From positions 124,001 to 188,000 of the forward strand of contig NZ_OMKA01000031.1 in assembly GCF_900299525.1 (NCBI RefSeq): DNA of 64,000 bases, read 5' to 3'. The notes under the pieces are model-generated. The model searched no databases. It was not told the DNA's origin and saw nothing but the letters and a program-made list of their open reading frames with translations. Positions 54,784 through 62,300 of this stretch are shown here, one piece after another (position 1 is the first letter of the stretch; every line of letters starts with the position of its first letter). The stretch comes from Aquimarina sp. Aq78. Lineage in GTDB: Bacteria; Bacteroidota; Bacteroidia; Flavobacteriales; Flavobacteriaceae. The translations under genes were made by a program, and so were the position numbers.

Positions 54784-54850
54784 TAGGACTCGACAGGACG
54801 AGAAGTTTATCCTGAACAAGGAACGAGTCGAAGGGAGTCCTGTTTCCAGT
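54784..54850. repeat. REP-like inverted repeat
   Basis: AGGACTC (54785-54791) is complementary to GAGTCCT (54835-54841), with CGAC/GTCG-type inner partial complements. It resembles dispersed flavobacterial intergenic repeats that contain CGAGTCGAAGGG. It abuts the right tRNA-terminator repeat. Confidence 0.5.
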
Positions 54851-54890
54851 ACTAGAAATGACAAGGGTTTTAAGAAATTGAAGTCCTTTT

Positions 54891-55040
54891 TCACATTTGC
54901 CTCATATAGTCAATAACATTTGATTCAATCCTTGAAGTACTATTTGGATTATATAGGAGCTGACCGAATTGATTTCTTAAATGAACAGACTCCCAAATCT
55001 TTCCATCTTGAATCACACCCACACGAAAATTAGAAAACAT
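54891..55040 (-). CDS. Possible 49-residue ORF or gene remnant
   Basis: ATG at 55040, stop at 54891. The translation begins MFSNFRVGVIQDGKIWESV and reads like a genuine protein in composition. It ends abruptly and has an in-frame stop immediately upstream. No family recognised. It may be the relic of a longer gene. Otherwise this gap (54649-55219) holds only repeats. Confidence 0.3.
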   Translation of the reverse strand: MFSNFRVGVIQDGKIWESVHLRNQFGQLLYNPNSTSRIESNVIDYMRQM

Positions 55041-55109
55041 CTAAATCAAAATAAGGAAAAACACCCATAAAACAAGGGTTTTTACATATAAATTAGAGAA
55101 AGTCATGTG

Positions 55110-55145
55110 CTACTTTTGAATTGTAATATTACAACTCAAAAGTAG
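55110..55145. promoter_or_regulatory. 36-bp near-perfect palindrome before the VapA-like gene
   Basis: Bases 55110-55127 are complementary to 55128-55145 except for one pair (55120/55135). The outer arms each carry TACTTTTG, a -7 promoter box, one on each strand (55111-55118 plus; 55144-55137 minus). It lies 75 bases before the ATG at 55220. Confidence 0.65.
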
Positions 55146-55219
55146 TGGAGATCTGAATCACTAAAAAAACGGGGCGTTACCGAAAAGCCAAAAGAGTAGG
55201 AATAATTAAATATAATAAA

Positions 55220-55714
55220 ATGGACACTTTAACAGCAGAAAAGAATAAATTTCATCCTTCTAATGCAGCTATAAAGGAAGCAACTCGAAATGCGTTCAAC
55301 AAGATTGATTTTGTAGATAAAGATGGCGCAGAAAACTTTTTGACTAAATTAGAGGGGTCGGTACCAGCACCACTTGGAGCAAAGGCTTCATTAATTTTTG
55401 CAGGTATTTACGGTAACGTTACCGTTGAGCCTACGTCAGGAGGTTATGAAAACTGGAAGTTTGACGAATCATTTTGGGGTGCTGGAGCAGTAGGAGGGTC
55501 TTCTATTGGTTTTATGTACACAGCGTATGATAATTGGAATGCTTTCTTTAAAAATGTAACTTCATTCCACGTTCAAAGTTTTGCTTCCGGCGGCGGTATT
55601 TTACAAGTAAACTTTTTTATTAGCAATGGGACACCAGTTGGCCAATTTAATGGAGCAATGGCTGGAGCAGGTGCAGTTGAAGGAGGTGCTTCTGGAAAAT
55701 GGAAAAAAGTATAA
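55220..55714 (+). CDS. VapA/VapB-like beta-barrel protein
   Basis: 164 residues, no signal peptide visible. The C-terminal two thirds match the pattern of Rhodococcus equi virulence-associated protein A: an Ala/Gly-rich strand (LIFAGIYGNVTVEP), then SSIGFMYTAYDNWNAFFKNVTSFHVQSF, GGILQVNFFISNGTPVGQFNGAMAGAGAVEGG, ending SGKWKKV. VapA acts in phagosomes; Bacteroidota copies are unstudied as far as I know. The N-terminal 40 residues are charged and may be unstructured. It has its own terminator and a palindrome upstream. Confidence 0.65.
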   Translation: MDTLTAEKNKFHPSNAAIKEATRNAFNKIDFVDKDGAENFLTKLEGSVPAPLGAKASLIFAGIYGNVTVEPTSGGYENWKFDESFWGAGAVGGSSIGFMYTAYDNWNAFFKNVTSFHVQSFASGGGILQVNFFISNGTPVGQFNGAMAGAGAVEGGASGKWKKV

Positions 55715-55720
55715 AACAAT

Positions 55721-55757
55721 AGACAAACTGGAGGAATTATTTCCTCCAGTCTGTTTT
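55721..55757 (+). terminator. Terminator after the VapA-like gene
   Basis: ACTGGAGGAA pairs with TTCCTCCAGT over TTAT, then a T-rich tail. Confidence 0.85.
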
Positions 55758-55860
55758 GCTACTTAACATATATTCTCTAAAAAAACAGATGGAAATCATG
55801 CTTTTTTTGGATAAAAATGAAGTACTTACACTTATTTGTTTACGAATGTTTCTTATGATG

Positions 55861-56883
55861 TCAAGGTTTTTGTATAACCCCGACAACAATACGTTCAACA
55901 ATACGTTTTGCCGTAGTTAATGTAGACAAATCAGAATTAACATTTCCGTCTTGCCCAGAATGATGTCCATGACCAATGAGTTCCATTAAATAGTATTTCT
56001 TGTCATCATTCATATCAATAAATGTTTCAAAAATAATAGATGGTTGTCCTAATTGGCCTGTTCCGTTATGAAAAGTTCCATCCTCAGGGAAGTCATATTC
56101 AGAGTAGTATTCATTATCATCAAAAGCGACATTGATTTCAATTTTTAGTTTGAACTTTGATAAGTTTTTAACAGAAGATAATAGTTTAAAGTTATCAAGA
56201 ATAGTAGCTCCTGTTATGGCATCGGGTAAAGGATTGTTGCTTGGTGGAACATATAAACCATCGGGATACTGTACATCGCGTTTGTACGACCAAACTGGTA
56301 AGGCATTTACGCGTCTATAATCTCCAGAAGCATCTTTATTTTCATCAAAATTTTTGAAATTATCTTTACTACGCCCTCCAAAAAACAAGCCTTTTGCAGT
56401 TGCTTTTGATACAAATAATGTTTCAATATAATTACTATTCTCATCTTCTAACCATACCGCCATTTGTGGATGCCAATAATGTTCTGAACGCAATAAATCG
56501 ATTGTTAATTGAATATCATTAGCCATATTCATTTCTACAATTTGGTAGCTAGTAAGATTCAATTCTTTTTTAGAGATTGCCTTTTGTGTAGCACCAAAAT
56601 CCATCAATTCTGTAAAGGGTGTTACTTGGTAAGACGCTCCTATAAAAAACAAAAAACTGATGAATAATATTAATACGATGGGTTTTCCTTTGGTATATAT
56701 TTTTATGGAACGAAAATTATTTTTTAAATGAAATACTATCCCTAAAGAAAATAACAATCCGAATATAGTGTGCAACGTAGCTACTACTCTTGAATATTCT
56801 TTAAAATACGATAGAACTCCTGTACTTAATAAGACAATAAAACTTATTGCTATGGATAGACTTATGATTTTTCTATAATTCAT
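55861..56883 (-). CDS. Membrane protein with N-terminal helices and a beta-rich domain
   Basis: 340 residues. Three helices (about 7-23, 33-53, 67-86) resemble a DUF4405-like cytochrome-type membrane module. A large soluble domain follows, with EHYWHPQMAVWLEDENSNYIETLFVSKATAKG, PDAITGAT and a Tyr/Asp-rich end (ELIGHGHHSGQDGNV), possibly DUF2271-like. It follows the SigZ-promoter Cys-rich gene by 58 bases in the same direction. A hairpin (56906-56927) lies between, so read-through is uncertain. Confidence 0.6.
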   Translation of the reverse strand: MNYRKIISLSIAISFIVLLSTGVLSYFKEYSRVVATLHTIFGLLFSLGIVFHLKNNFRSIKIYTKGKPIVLILFISFLFFIGASYQVTPFTELMDFGATQKAISKKELNLTSYQIVEMNMANDIQLTIDLLRSEHYWHPQMAVWLEDENSNYIETLFVSKATAKGLFFGGRSKDNFKNFDENKDASGDYRRVNALPVWSYKRDVQYPDGLYVPPSNNPLPDAITGATILDNFKLLSSVKNLSKFKLKIEINVAFDDNEYYSEYDFPEDGTFHNGTGQLGQPSIIFETFIDMNDDKKYYLMELIGHGHHSGQDGNVNSDLSTLTTAKRIVERIVVGVIQKP

Positions 56884-56905
56884 TTGAAATCGAGTGTCAA
56901 AAGAA

Positions 56906-56927
56906 TCCTCGTCAGATACGTCGAGGA
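56906..56927 (-). terminator. Weak hairpin between the Cys-rich gene and the membrane-protein gene
   Basis: TCCTCG (56906-56911) and CGAGGA (56922-56927), followed on the minus strand by a short T-rich stretch. It may attenuate rather than stop transcription. Confidence 0.4.
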
Positions 56928-56941
56928 CTCTCTTAATTGGA

Positions 56942-57478
56942 CTATAGTAGTTTTTTAAGTACTTCTATTCTATTATCTAAATATGTAATTTGTTTTGCCT
57001 TATTTTCAGGAAGTGTAAAAACTAAAGGCATAAATTGAGTTTTGTTAGCAAAATCTTTCTCTATAATGTTAAGTTCTCTGGCAATAATTTTTAAACTCTC
57101 GTCATCTGATTTACCTACAATTTGGTGAATGTCATATGAGCGTGTCTCAAACACTGGTTTTTTAGATTGTTCCATTTCAGACTTAAGCGCAATAAGATTA
57201 TTCCTTAAATTAGAAATAATTTTTGCTTCTCCAAACTTAGTTTTTGCTCCACGACAACTTGAGGGTGAGCAGCCAGATGTAGTTTTAGCTGTATCTGATG
57301 CTGCTATACAAGAAGCAGATTTTTTATCGTCTTTGTGATTCTTTGTACAGGTAGCTTTATCATGTTTTTTACTACCGCAACACGAAGATTGAGCTATTAC
57401 ATTTGTACTAAATAATGTAAAGAAGCTTAGTAGAGCTGTTAATACCGTAGATTTTAAATTTAATTTCATTGTTATCAT
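56942..57478 (-). CDS. Secreted cysteine-rich protein of the SigZ regulon
   Basis: 178 residues. A signal peptide (TVLTALLSFFTLFSTNVIAQ) is followed by a Cys-rich start (SSCCGSKKHDKATCTKNHKDDKK...SGCSPSSCRGAKTKFG) with seven cysteines in about 50 residues, then a helical region. It lies 24 bases past the expected start of a SigZ-type promoter (57509-57534). The cysteines suggest metal or thiol-reactive-compound binding. Family unknown. An ATG at 57469 is an alternative start. Confidence 0.65.
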   Translation of the reverse strand: MITMKLNLKSTVLTALLSFFTLFSTNVIAQSSCCGSKKHDKATCTKNHKDDKKSASCIAASDTAKTTSGCSPSSCRGAKTKFGEAKIISNLRNNLIALKSEMEQSKKPVFETRSYDIHQIVGKSDDESLKIIARELNIIEKDFANKTQFMPLVFTLPENKAKQITYLDNRIEVLKKLL

Positions 57479-57508
57479 TTTAAAATTAACATTTGTTCTT
57501 AATTACTG

Positions 57509-57534
57509 AGACGAAGCAATTTTAAAATGATGCA
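57509..57534 (-). promoter_or_regulatory. SigZ-type ECF promoter (site D)
   Basis: Minus strand: TGCATCATT (57534-57526), 12 bases, CGTCT (57513-57509). Same boxes and spacing as three other sites in this cluster. Confidence 0.7.
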
Positions 57535-57539
57535 AAAAT

Positions 57540-58592
57540 TTACTTTTTATGTATAACTGCCGATATTTCTTTAACGGTTTGTCTTGCTGTTTTACCTACA
57601 CCATAAATGGTGGCTGATGCAAAACCGGTCCAACTACCATAACCAACCAGCCAAAGCATAGGTTCCTTTGTCGAACGTGTGTATTGGGTTTTAATACGAT
57701 TGTTTTCGATGATATTAAGGGATTGTAAATGATCTAAATTTGCTTTAAAACCGGTGCACCAAATCACAGTATCAAATTCTTCTTTGGTTCCGTTTTCCCA
57801 AATAACTCCTTTTTCATAAAAGGAAGCGAAAGGACGTTTGGCATGCAATACATCTCTGGTTCGGGCTTCTTTTACGCTTTCTACCATAACAATATTTGAC
57901 AAAGAAATATTAACGCTTTTGTCTTTTTCTTGCTTGGGTTTTCCTAAAAATTGTTGAGTAGCGGCGTTAAATAGATAACGCCCGTCTATATCATCCGGTA
58001 AAAAATGAGGTTCTTCTAATGTTACCCATTGTGTTTGTGCTATTTTTGAAACTTCAGCTAAAATTTGTGCGCCAGAATTTCCTCCACCAATGATCAATAC
58101 TTTTTTACCAACAAGGTCTTCAGAGTTTTTATAGTGTAAAGAGTGCAGTTGTTTTCCTTGAAACAATTCCTGATTTGGGTATTGTGGAATAAAAGGTTGT
58201 TGTGCTGTACCTGTCGCACTGACCATGGTTGTACTATGAAAAATTCCTTGATTAGTTTCGACTATGAAAAGATCATCGTTTTTAATTACCGAAATTACTT
58301 TTGTATTTCGCAAAATCGGAAACTCATAACGTTTCTCATAAGCATCCAGATAATAGATGAACTCTTTTTTGGTTGGATACTCATGTTTACTTTTTGGCAT
58401 AGCCCAACCAGACAATGAGCTATATTCTGTTGGCGAAAATAATTTGAGGTTATCCCAGGTTTGTAACCAAGAACCTCCGGATTTATCTTTGTCATCCAGA
58501 ATTAGATAGTCTAATTTTTGTCGACGTAAAAAATAAGCTACCGAAAGCCCTGCTTGCCCACCGCCAATTACAAGAGTATCATACACTTTCAT
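57540..58592 (-). CDS. ArsO-like flavin monooxygenase (NAD(P)H-dependent)
   Basis: 350 residues. FAD motif VIGGGQAGLSVAYFL at about 9-23, NADP motif VLIIGGGNSGAQILAE at about 166, and the flavin-monooxygenase stretch GGSWLQTWDNLKLFSPTEYSSL. This group includes ArsO of arsenic gene clusters, whose substrate is not settled. It starts 12 bases after the stop of a 59-residue ORF and shares that ORF's SigZ-type promoter. Confidence 0.8.
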   Translation of the reverse strand: MKVYDTLVIGGGQAGLSVAYFLRRQKLDYLILDDKDKSGGSWLQTWDNLKLFSPTEYSSLSGWAMPKSKHEYPTKKEFIYYLDAYEKRYEFPILRNTKVISVIKNDDLFIVETNQGIFHSTTMVSATGTAQQPFIPQYPNQELFQGKQLHSLHYKNSEDLVGKKVLIIGGGNSGAQILAEVSKIAQTQWVTLEEPHFLPDDIDGRYLFNAATQQFLGKPKQEKDKSVNISLSNIVMVESVKEARTRDVLHAKRPFASFYEKGVIWENGTKEEFDTVIWCTGFKANLDHLQSLNIIENNRIKTQYTRSTKEPMLWLVGYGSWTGFASATIYGVGKTARQTVKEISAVIHKK

Positions 58593-58604
58593 CTATAGCT
58601 GTTT

Positions 58605-58784
58605 TTATTTGGTAGAATATACCACTAACTTATTTATCCATTCTTCCCCTTTGGTATATGTAGCAATGGTTGCAAAAGTGGAAAACGCATCGCCATGATT
58701 TAGGTACATAGATGCTAACATGCCGGGGTTACTCTTAGTAAAGTGATGTTCATAATTACCGTATAGTGTATCAAATAAATTCAT
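58605..58784 (-). CDS. 59-residue small protein under a SigZ-type promoter
   Basis: ATG at 58784, TAA at 58605. The peptide begins MNLFDTLYGNYEHHFTKSN and ends KGEEWINKLVVYSTK. No cysteine, no membrane segment. It starts about 20 bases after the CGTCT box of a site identical in layout to those before three other genes, which argues that it is translated. Followed 12 bases later by the ArsO-like gene. Function unknown; it could also be a truncated relic. Confidence 0.6.
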   Translation of the reverse strand: MNLFDTLYGNYEHHFTKSNPGMLASMYLNHGDAFSTFATIATYTKGEEWINKLVVYSTK

Positions 58785-58803
58785 ATAATTGATTTACCTC
58801 TAT

Positions 58804-58829
58804 AGACGCAGTACATGAGAAATGATGCA
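58804..58829 (-). promoter_or_regulatory. SigZ-type ECF promoter (site C)
   Basis: Minus strand: TGCATCATT (58829-58821), 12 bases, CGTCT (58808-58804), continuing CGTCTATAG. It overlaps nothing coding and precedes the 59-residue ORF by 20 bases. Confidence 0.7.
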
Positions 58830-58840
58830 AATGGTTAGTA

Positions 58841-59380
58841 TTAACAAGATGATTTTTTATTACATCCGGTTTTTGAGTCGAAATCCAAAATACTTCCTTT
58901 TCCGCCTTGTAAAATAGTACAACAACCTTCAAACAATTCTTTAAGTTTTTTTCTTCCACGTTGAATTTTAGAGCGTACCGTAACATAGTTCATATTAAGC
59001 TGTTCGGCGATCTCTTTTTGCGGTATTTCTTTTATCTCGGATAAGATCATTAATTCTCGATACTCTTCTGGTAATTGATTGACAAAAGAATGTACACATT
59101 TACCAAGCGCTATCCCAGCATCATTATCGGTGTCATAATCGAAGAAGGTATCTTCTTCAATAGTATTTGTTTGTAATTGTTTTTTACGATAATAATCGGT
59201 GATCGTATTTTTGGCTATGGTATATACCCAACTTTTAAGATTTTCGACACCATTACTATTTGATTTGGATAATTTCAAAAATACATCTTGGGTTAAATCT
59301 TCGGCGTCTTCCTGATTGCGAACACGCTTTTTAACGTAGCCTAATAATGGATTATATAGTTGAAGGACTTGACTTTGCAT
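58841..59380 (-). CDS. sigZ: ECF sigma factor, SigZ family, with Cys-rich C-terminus
   Basis: 179 residues. Region 2 (DAEDLTQDVFLKLSKS and WVYTIAKNTITDYYRKK) and region 4 (LPEEYRELMILSEIKEIPQKEIAEQLNMNYVTVRSKIQRGRKKL) are complete. The C-terminal tail has Cys153-Cys154, Cys173 and Cys179, unusual for a sigma factor and suggestive of direct metal or thiol sensing. No anti-sigma gene is adjacent. Its start overlaps the MFS gene by 29 bases, so it is expressed from the site B promoter it probably recognises. Confidence 0.88.
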   Translation of the reverse strand: MQSQVLQLYNPLLGYVKKRVRNQEDAEDLTQDVFLKLSKSNSNGVENLKSWVYTIAKNTITDYYRKKQLQTNTIEEDTFFDYDTDNDAGIALGKCVHSFVNQLPEEYRELMILSEIKEIPQKEIAEQLNMNYVTVRSKIQRGRKKLKELFEGCCTILQGGKGSILDFDSKTGCNKKSSC

Positions 59381-60533
59381 TTTTTATAGAGAAATTGATG
59401 AATAAAATTGTTCCTGTTATACACAAAGATAAATATAGGTTTTGTATTCCAATAAACTCAATGGCGTAGATTCCGATAAATGCACCAACGGCAGCACCTA
59501 TATCCCACCATGTGCTTACACTAGAAATTGCCTGTAAGGAATTATCTTTATTTTGTTGGTTATTTATAGCAATAAGAGGCGAAAAAGTAACCACAATTGT
59601 ATTAAATAAAAAAGCTAGAATAATGCCCAAAATAGTATTATCGAATGCAATCAATGCCATTGCTAATAGACAAATACTAATTGAAATTGAAAATAAGAAT
59701 AATGGTCGAAAACGTATGGCGAGAACTCCTCCAATTATAGAAAACAACAAAGCAAACAATCGTTTTAATAACAAATAAAACGCCACATAAACAAGTAATT
59801 CACTTGAATTGACCATGTTTCCAGATAATAAATGTGATAGAGATACTACCAAAATACCATCTATTGAAACAGATACTATAAATACCAACAAGTTGATGTC
59901 ATTTGGATAAAAAGTGAGGCTTGTTTTTACTACTTCGTTTTTTGCTTCGGGTTCAATTTTTGGTAATGAATACGCTAAAAGTATACCTAACAAACTGATT
60001 AAAGCTATGCTAAATAGCCCATTTTGAATACCAAATTCACCTATGACTATTGGGCCAAACCATAGTACAAATAATGCTCCTAATGATTTGATGCTTTGCG
60101 ATAATCCGAACGCTAAACCAGATTTTTCTTTAGCTTGTGAAGCATAGCTTAACGTAGATATTTTTAATCCAGAATAACTTAGTCCCCAAAAAATTCTTGC
60201 CATTAAAAAAGAAATTAAACCTAATTTCAATCCATATATAAAAGTGGTTAGTGTGGCAAGCGTTGCAGTGATGATTAGCATTTTTCGAATTCCGATTTGG
60301 TGTACCCAATTTGCAATAGATGTGTTTGCAATAATTCTTACGAAACGGTTTACCGATAACAACACACCAATAAAAAATACTGAAAACCCTAATTCTTTAC
60401 CATAAATGGGAAGTACGGGATATAAAACGGCATCACCTAACCCTGCAAAAGCCATGACCCCACTAGCACGCAAAGCCCCTCGAAATGAGGAGCTTTGTTC
60501 TTTGCGAATAGGCGGGCTTTTGGTTAGCAACAT
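59352..60533 (-). CDS. MFS transporter of the SigZ regulon
   Basis: 393 residues, about 12 helices. MFS motif near YPVLPIYGKELGFSVFFIGVLLS and the loop between helices 2 and 3 (NWVHQIGIRKMLI). Overlaps the Cys-rich peptide gene by 10 bases upstream and sigZ by 29 downstream. Exports or imports an unknown compound; context hints at a metalloid or thiol-reactive toxin. Confidence 0.85.
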   Translation of the reverse strand: MLLTKSPPIRKEQSSSFRGALRASGVMAFAGLGDAVLYPVLPIYGKELGFSVFFIGVLLSVNRFVRIIANTSIANWVHQIGIRKMLIITATLATLTTFIYGLKLGLISFLMARIFWGLSYSGLKISTLSYASQAKEKSGLAFGLSQSIKSLGALFVLWFGPIVIGEFGIQNGLFSIALISLLGILLAYSLPKIEPEAKNEVVKTSLTFYPNDINLLVFIVSVSIDGILVVSLSHLLSGNMVNSSELLVYVAFYLLLKRLFALLFSIIGGVLAIRFRPLFLFSISISICLLAMALIAFDNTILGIILAFLFNTIVVTFSPLIAINNQQNKDNSLQAISSVSTWWDIGAAVGAFIGIYAIEFIGIQNLYLSLCITGTILFINFSIKNAKSSPSTI

Positions 60534-60709
60534 CCTGTTTTTTCAATATTTATTTCTTTACTCTCATTTTTATCACAACATGATGATCCATCGGTAGGTT
60601 GCTCACAACAAGAGTTTTGTGCAGATTGTACTTGTACCGATGTAGATTCACAGCATCCGCTAGCTTGTTGTACTGTTTCTACTTGATTGTTTGTATTTCT
60701 CGTTTTCAT
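60524..60709 (-). CDS. Cysteine-pair peptide (metallothionein-like), first gene of the sigZ operon
   Basis: 61 residues from ATG 60709. The upstream ATG 60754 would lie at the expected transcription start. Four Cys-Cys pairs (GCCE, SCCE, SCCD, and GCC at the very C-terminus) in a Ser/Gln/Glu-rich, probably unstructured chain. It could chelate soft metals or arsenite. Not a recognised metallothionein family. Its stop overlaps the MFS start. Confidence 0.65.
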   Translation of the reverse strand: MKTRNTNNQVETVQQASGCCESTSVQVQSAQNSCCEQPTDGSSCCDKNESKEINIEKTGCC

Positions 60710-60760
60710 AATTATAAATTTTAATATTTCTATTTTGTTATGTATTGTTTTCATTCTTTA

Positions 60761-60786
60761 AGACGGAAAACTTTTATAATGATGCA
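60761..60786 (-). promoter_or_regulatory. SigZ-type ECF promoter (site B), autoregulatory
   Basis: Minus strand: TGCATCATT (60786-60778), 12 bases, CGTCT (60765-60761), then TAAAG. It drives the peptide - MFS - sigZ operon, so the sigma factor would sustain its own expression. Confidence 0.72.
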
Positions 60787-60794
60787 CATTTTTT

Positions 60795-62159
60795 TTAATT
60801 GCATCCTGATGTTCCGCAATTCGAACTTGTAGATTCTATTCCTTCCAAAGCTGATTCTGCAGAACAGCAATTACCAGTAGTACCCTCTTTTTCATTGGTT
60901 GCAAAATCGGTACTACATACTCCAGTTTCTGGTAAATTAAGTTCTACTCGTTCTGCAGCTTCTTTATCACCTGCCAAATAAGAGATAACCGATCGTACTT
61001 GTTCATAACCCGTTGTCATTAAAAAAGTAGGTGCTCTACCATAACTTTTAGACCCTACGATGTAAAAATCTTTTTCTGGATGGCGGAGCTCTTTTTCTCC
61101 GTGTGGTCTCACTGTTCCACAACTATGAATATTTGGATCAATTAATTCTGCAAGATCAAAAACTGATTCTAGTGAGGCATCTAAGTCTGTTCGTACCTCA
61201 CGAATCATTTCTAAATTAGGTCGTGAACCTGTATTACTTATTATTTCGTCTATTTGGTTAATGGTTTCTATTTCGCCATTTAGATCACCGATAATTTGTA
61301 TACCATTTTCTTTTTTGGTTAGTTTTAAGATGTGAAAAGGAGTATAGACGTTTAGTTTTCCGCTATTGACCAATTGTTCAATACGAACACCAAGAGCACC
61401 TCTCGCTTCTAGCGCATCCTCTTGTTTGCCGCCATACACTTTTTTCATAGTATCTTTTCTCAATACCCAGTTGAGTTGTGTTTGTGGATAATCTTTTTGA
61501 ATATCTGCTAAATCTAATAAAGCATTAATAGCAGAATGCCCTCCTCCTACAACAACTATATTTTTGTTTTTGTACTGTTCTAAATGATCTTTCTTGACAT
61601 TAGGAATTCCATAAAAAATATGCTCATTTAGTTCTTGTTCTCCTTCGGCAAATACACCACCAGAACCAATTGGATTGGGTTGATTCCAGGTTCCTGTAGC
61701 GTCAATAACCGCTTTTGCTTCATAATAATTAGTAGTGCCATTTTTTTCTACTTTAATCGAGAATGGTTTGTCTTCTCTCCCCGAGGTTTTCATTTTATCC
61801 AGACCTTTTCTTCCAATAGAAAGTACTTTACTGTTCAAATGAATGTGTGATTTAATCTGAGGTAAATTTGCTAATGGACGAAAATATTGCTCTACCAACT
61901 CTTGTCCTGTTGGTAATTCATTTTCATCAGGAGCTATCCAATCGGTTTGTTGTAATAATTCTTTCGCAGCTCGATCTATGTTATATTTCCAGGGAGAAAA
62001 CACACGAACATGACTCCAGGAGAGCATATTTTGTCCAACAGAGCTTCCTGCTTCAAATACAATGAAAGGAAGATTATGTGTTAATAAATGTGCAGCTGCA
62101 GCTAACCCTACTGGGCCAGCACCTATTATTGCTATGGGTAAATTATTGTTTTGCATCAT
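60795..62159 (-). CDS. FAD-dependent oxidoreductase with Cys-rich tail
   Basis: About 454 residues from ATG 62159. The GTG at 62177 coincides with the expected transcription start. FAD motif IIGAGPVGLAAAAHL, NADP motif VVVGGGHSAINALLDL, and DATGTWNQPNPIGSGG, as in thioredoxin-reductase-like flavoproteins. The C-terminal 45 residues add five or more cysteines (TGVCSTDF, GNCCSAES, SSNCGTSGCN), a tail not needed for the enzyme core. It may act on the same compound as the Cys-rich peptide. Confidence 0.8.
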   Translation of the reverse strand: MMQNNNLPIAIIGAGPVGLAAAAHLLTHNLPFIVFEAGSSVGQNMLSWSHVRVFSPWKYNIDRAAKELLQQTDWIAPDENELPTGQELVEQYFRPLANLPQIKSHIHLNSKVLSIGRKGLDKMKTSGREDKPFSIKVEKNGTTNYYEAKAVIDATGTWNQPNPIGSGGVFAEGEQELNEHIFYGIPNVKKDHLEQYKNKNIVVVGGGHSAINALLDLADIQKDYPQTQLNWVLRKDTMKKVYGGKQEDALEARGALGVRIEQLVNSGKLNVYTPFHILKLTKKENGIQIIGDLNGEIETINQIDEIISNTGSRPNLEMIREVRTDLDASLESVFDLAELIDPNIHSCGTVRPHGEKELRHPEKDFYIVGSKSYGRAPTFLMTTGYEQVRSVISYLAGDKEAAERVELNLPETGVCSTDFATNEKEGTTGNCCSAESALEGIESTSSNCGTSGCN

Positions 62160-62183
62160 TTTAGAATTTGTATTCACCTCTTA

Positions 62184-62209
62184 AGACGACAACTTTAAAA
62201 AATGATGCA
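62184..62209 (-). promoter_or_regulatory. SigZ-type ECF promoter (site A)
   Basis: Minus strand: TGCATCATT (62209-62201), 12 bases, CGTCT (62188-62184), then TAAGAGG. It precedes the FAD oxidoreductase; the inferred transcription start near 62176 favours ATG 62159. Confidence 0.72.
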
Positions 62210-62300
62210 GAGTACTATAAATAAAATTTTAAGTAATTAAGGTTAGGGCATAAAAAATGACCGTGTTTTACCATTTTATATATGAGATTTAATCGAGTCA

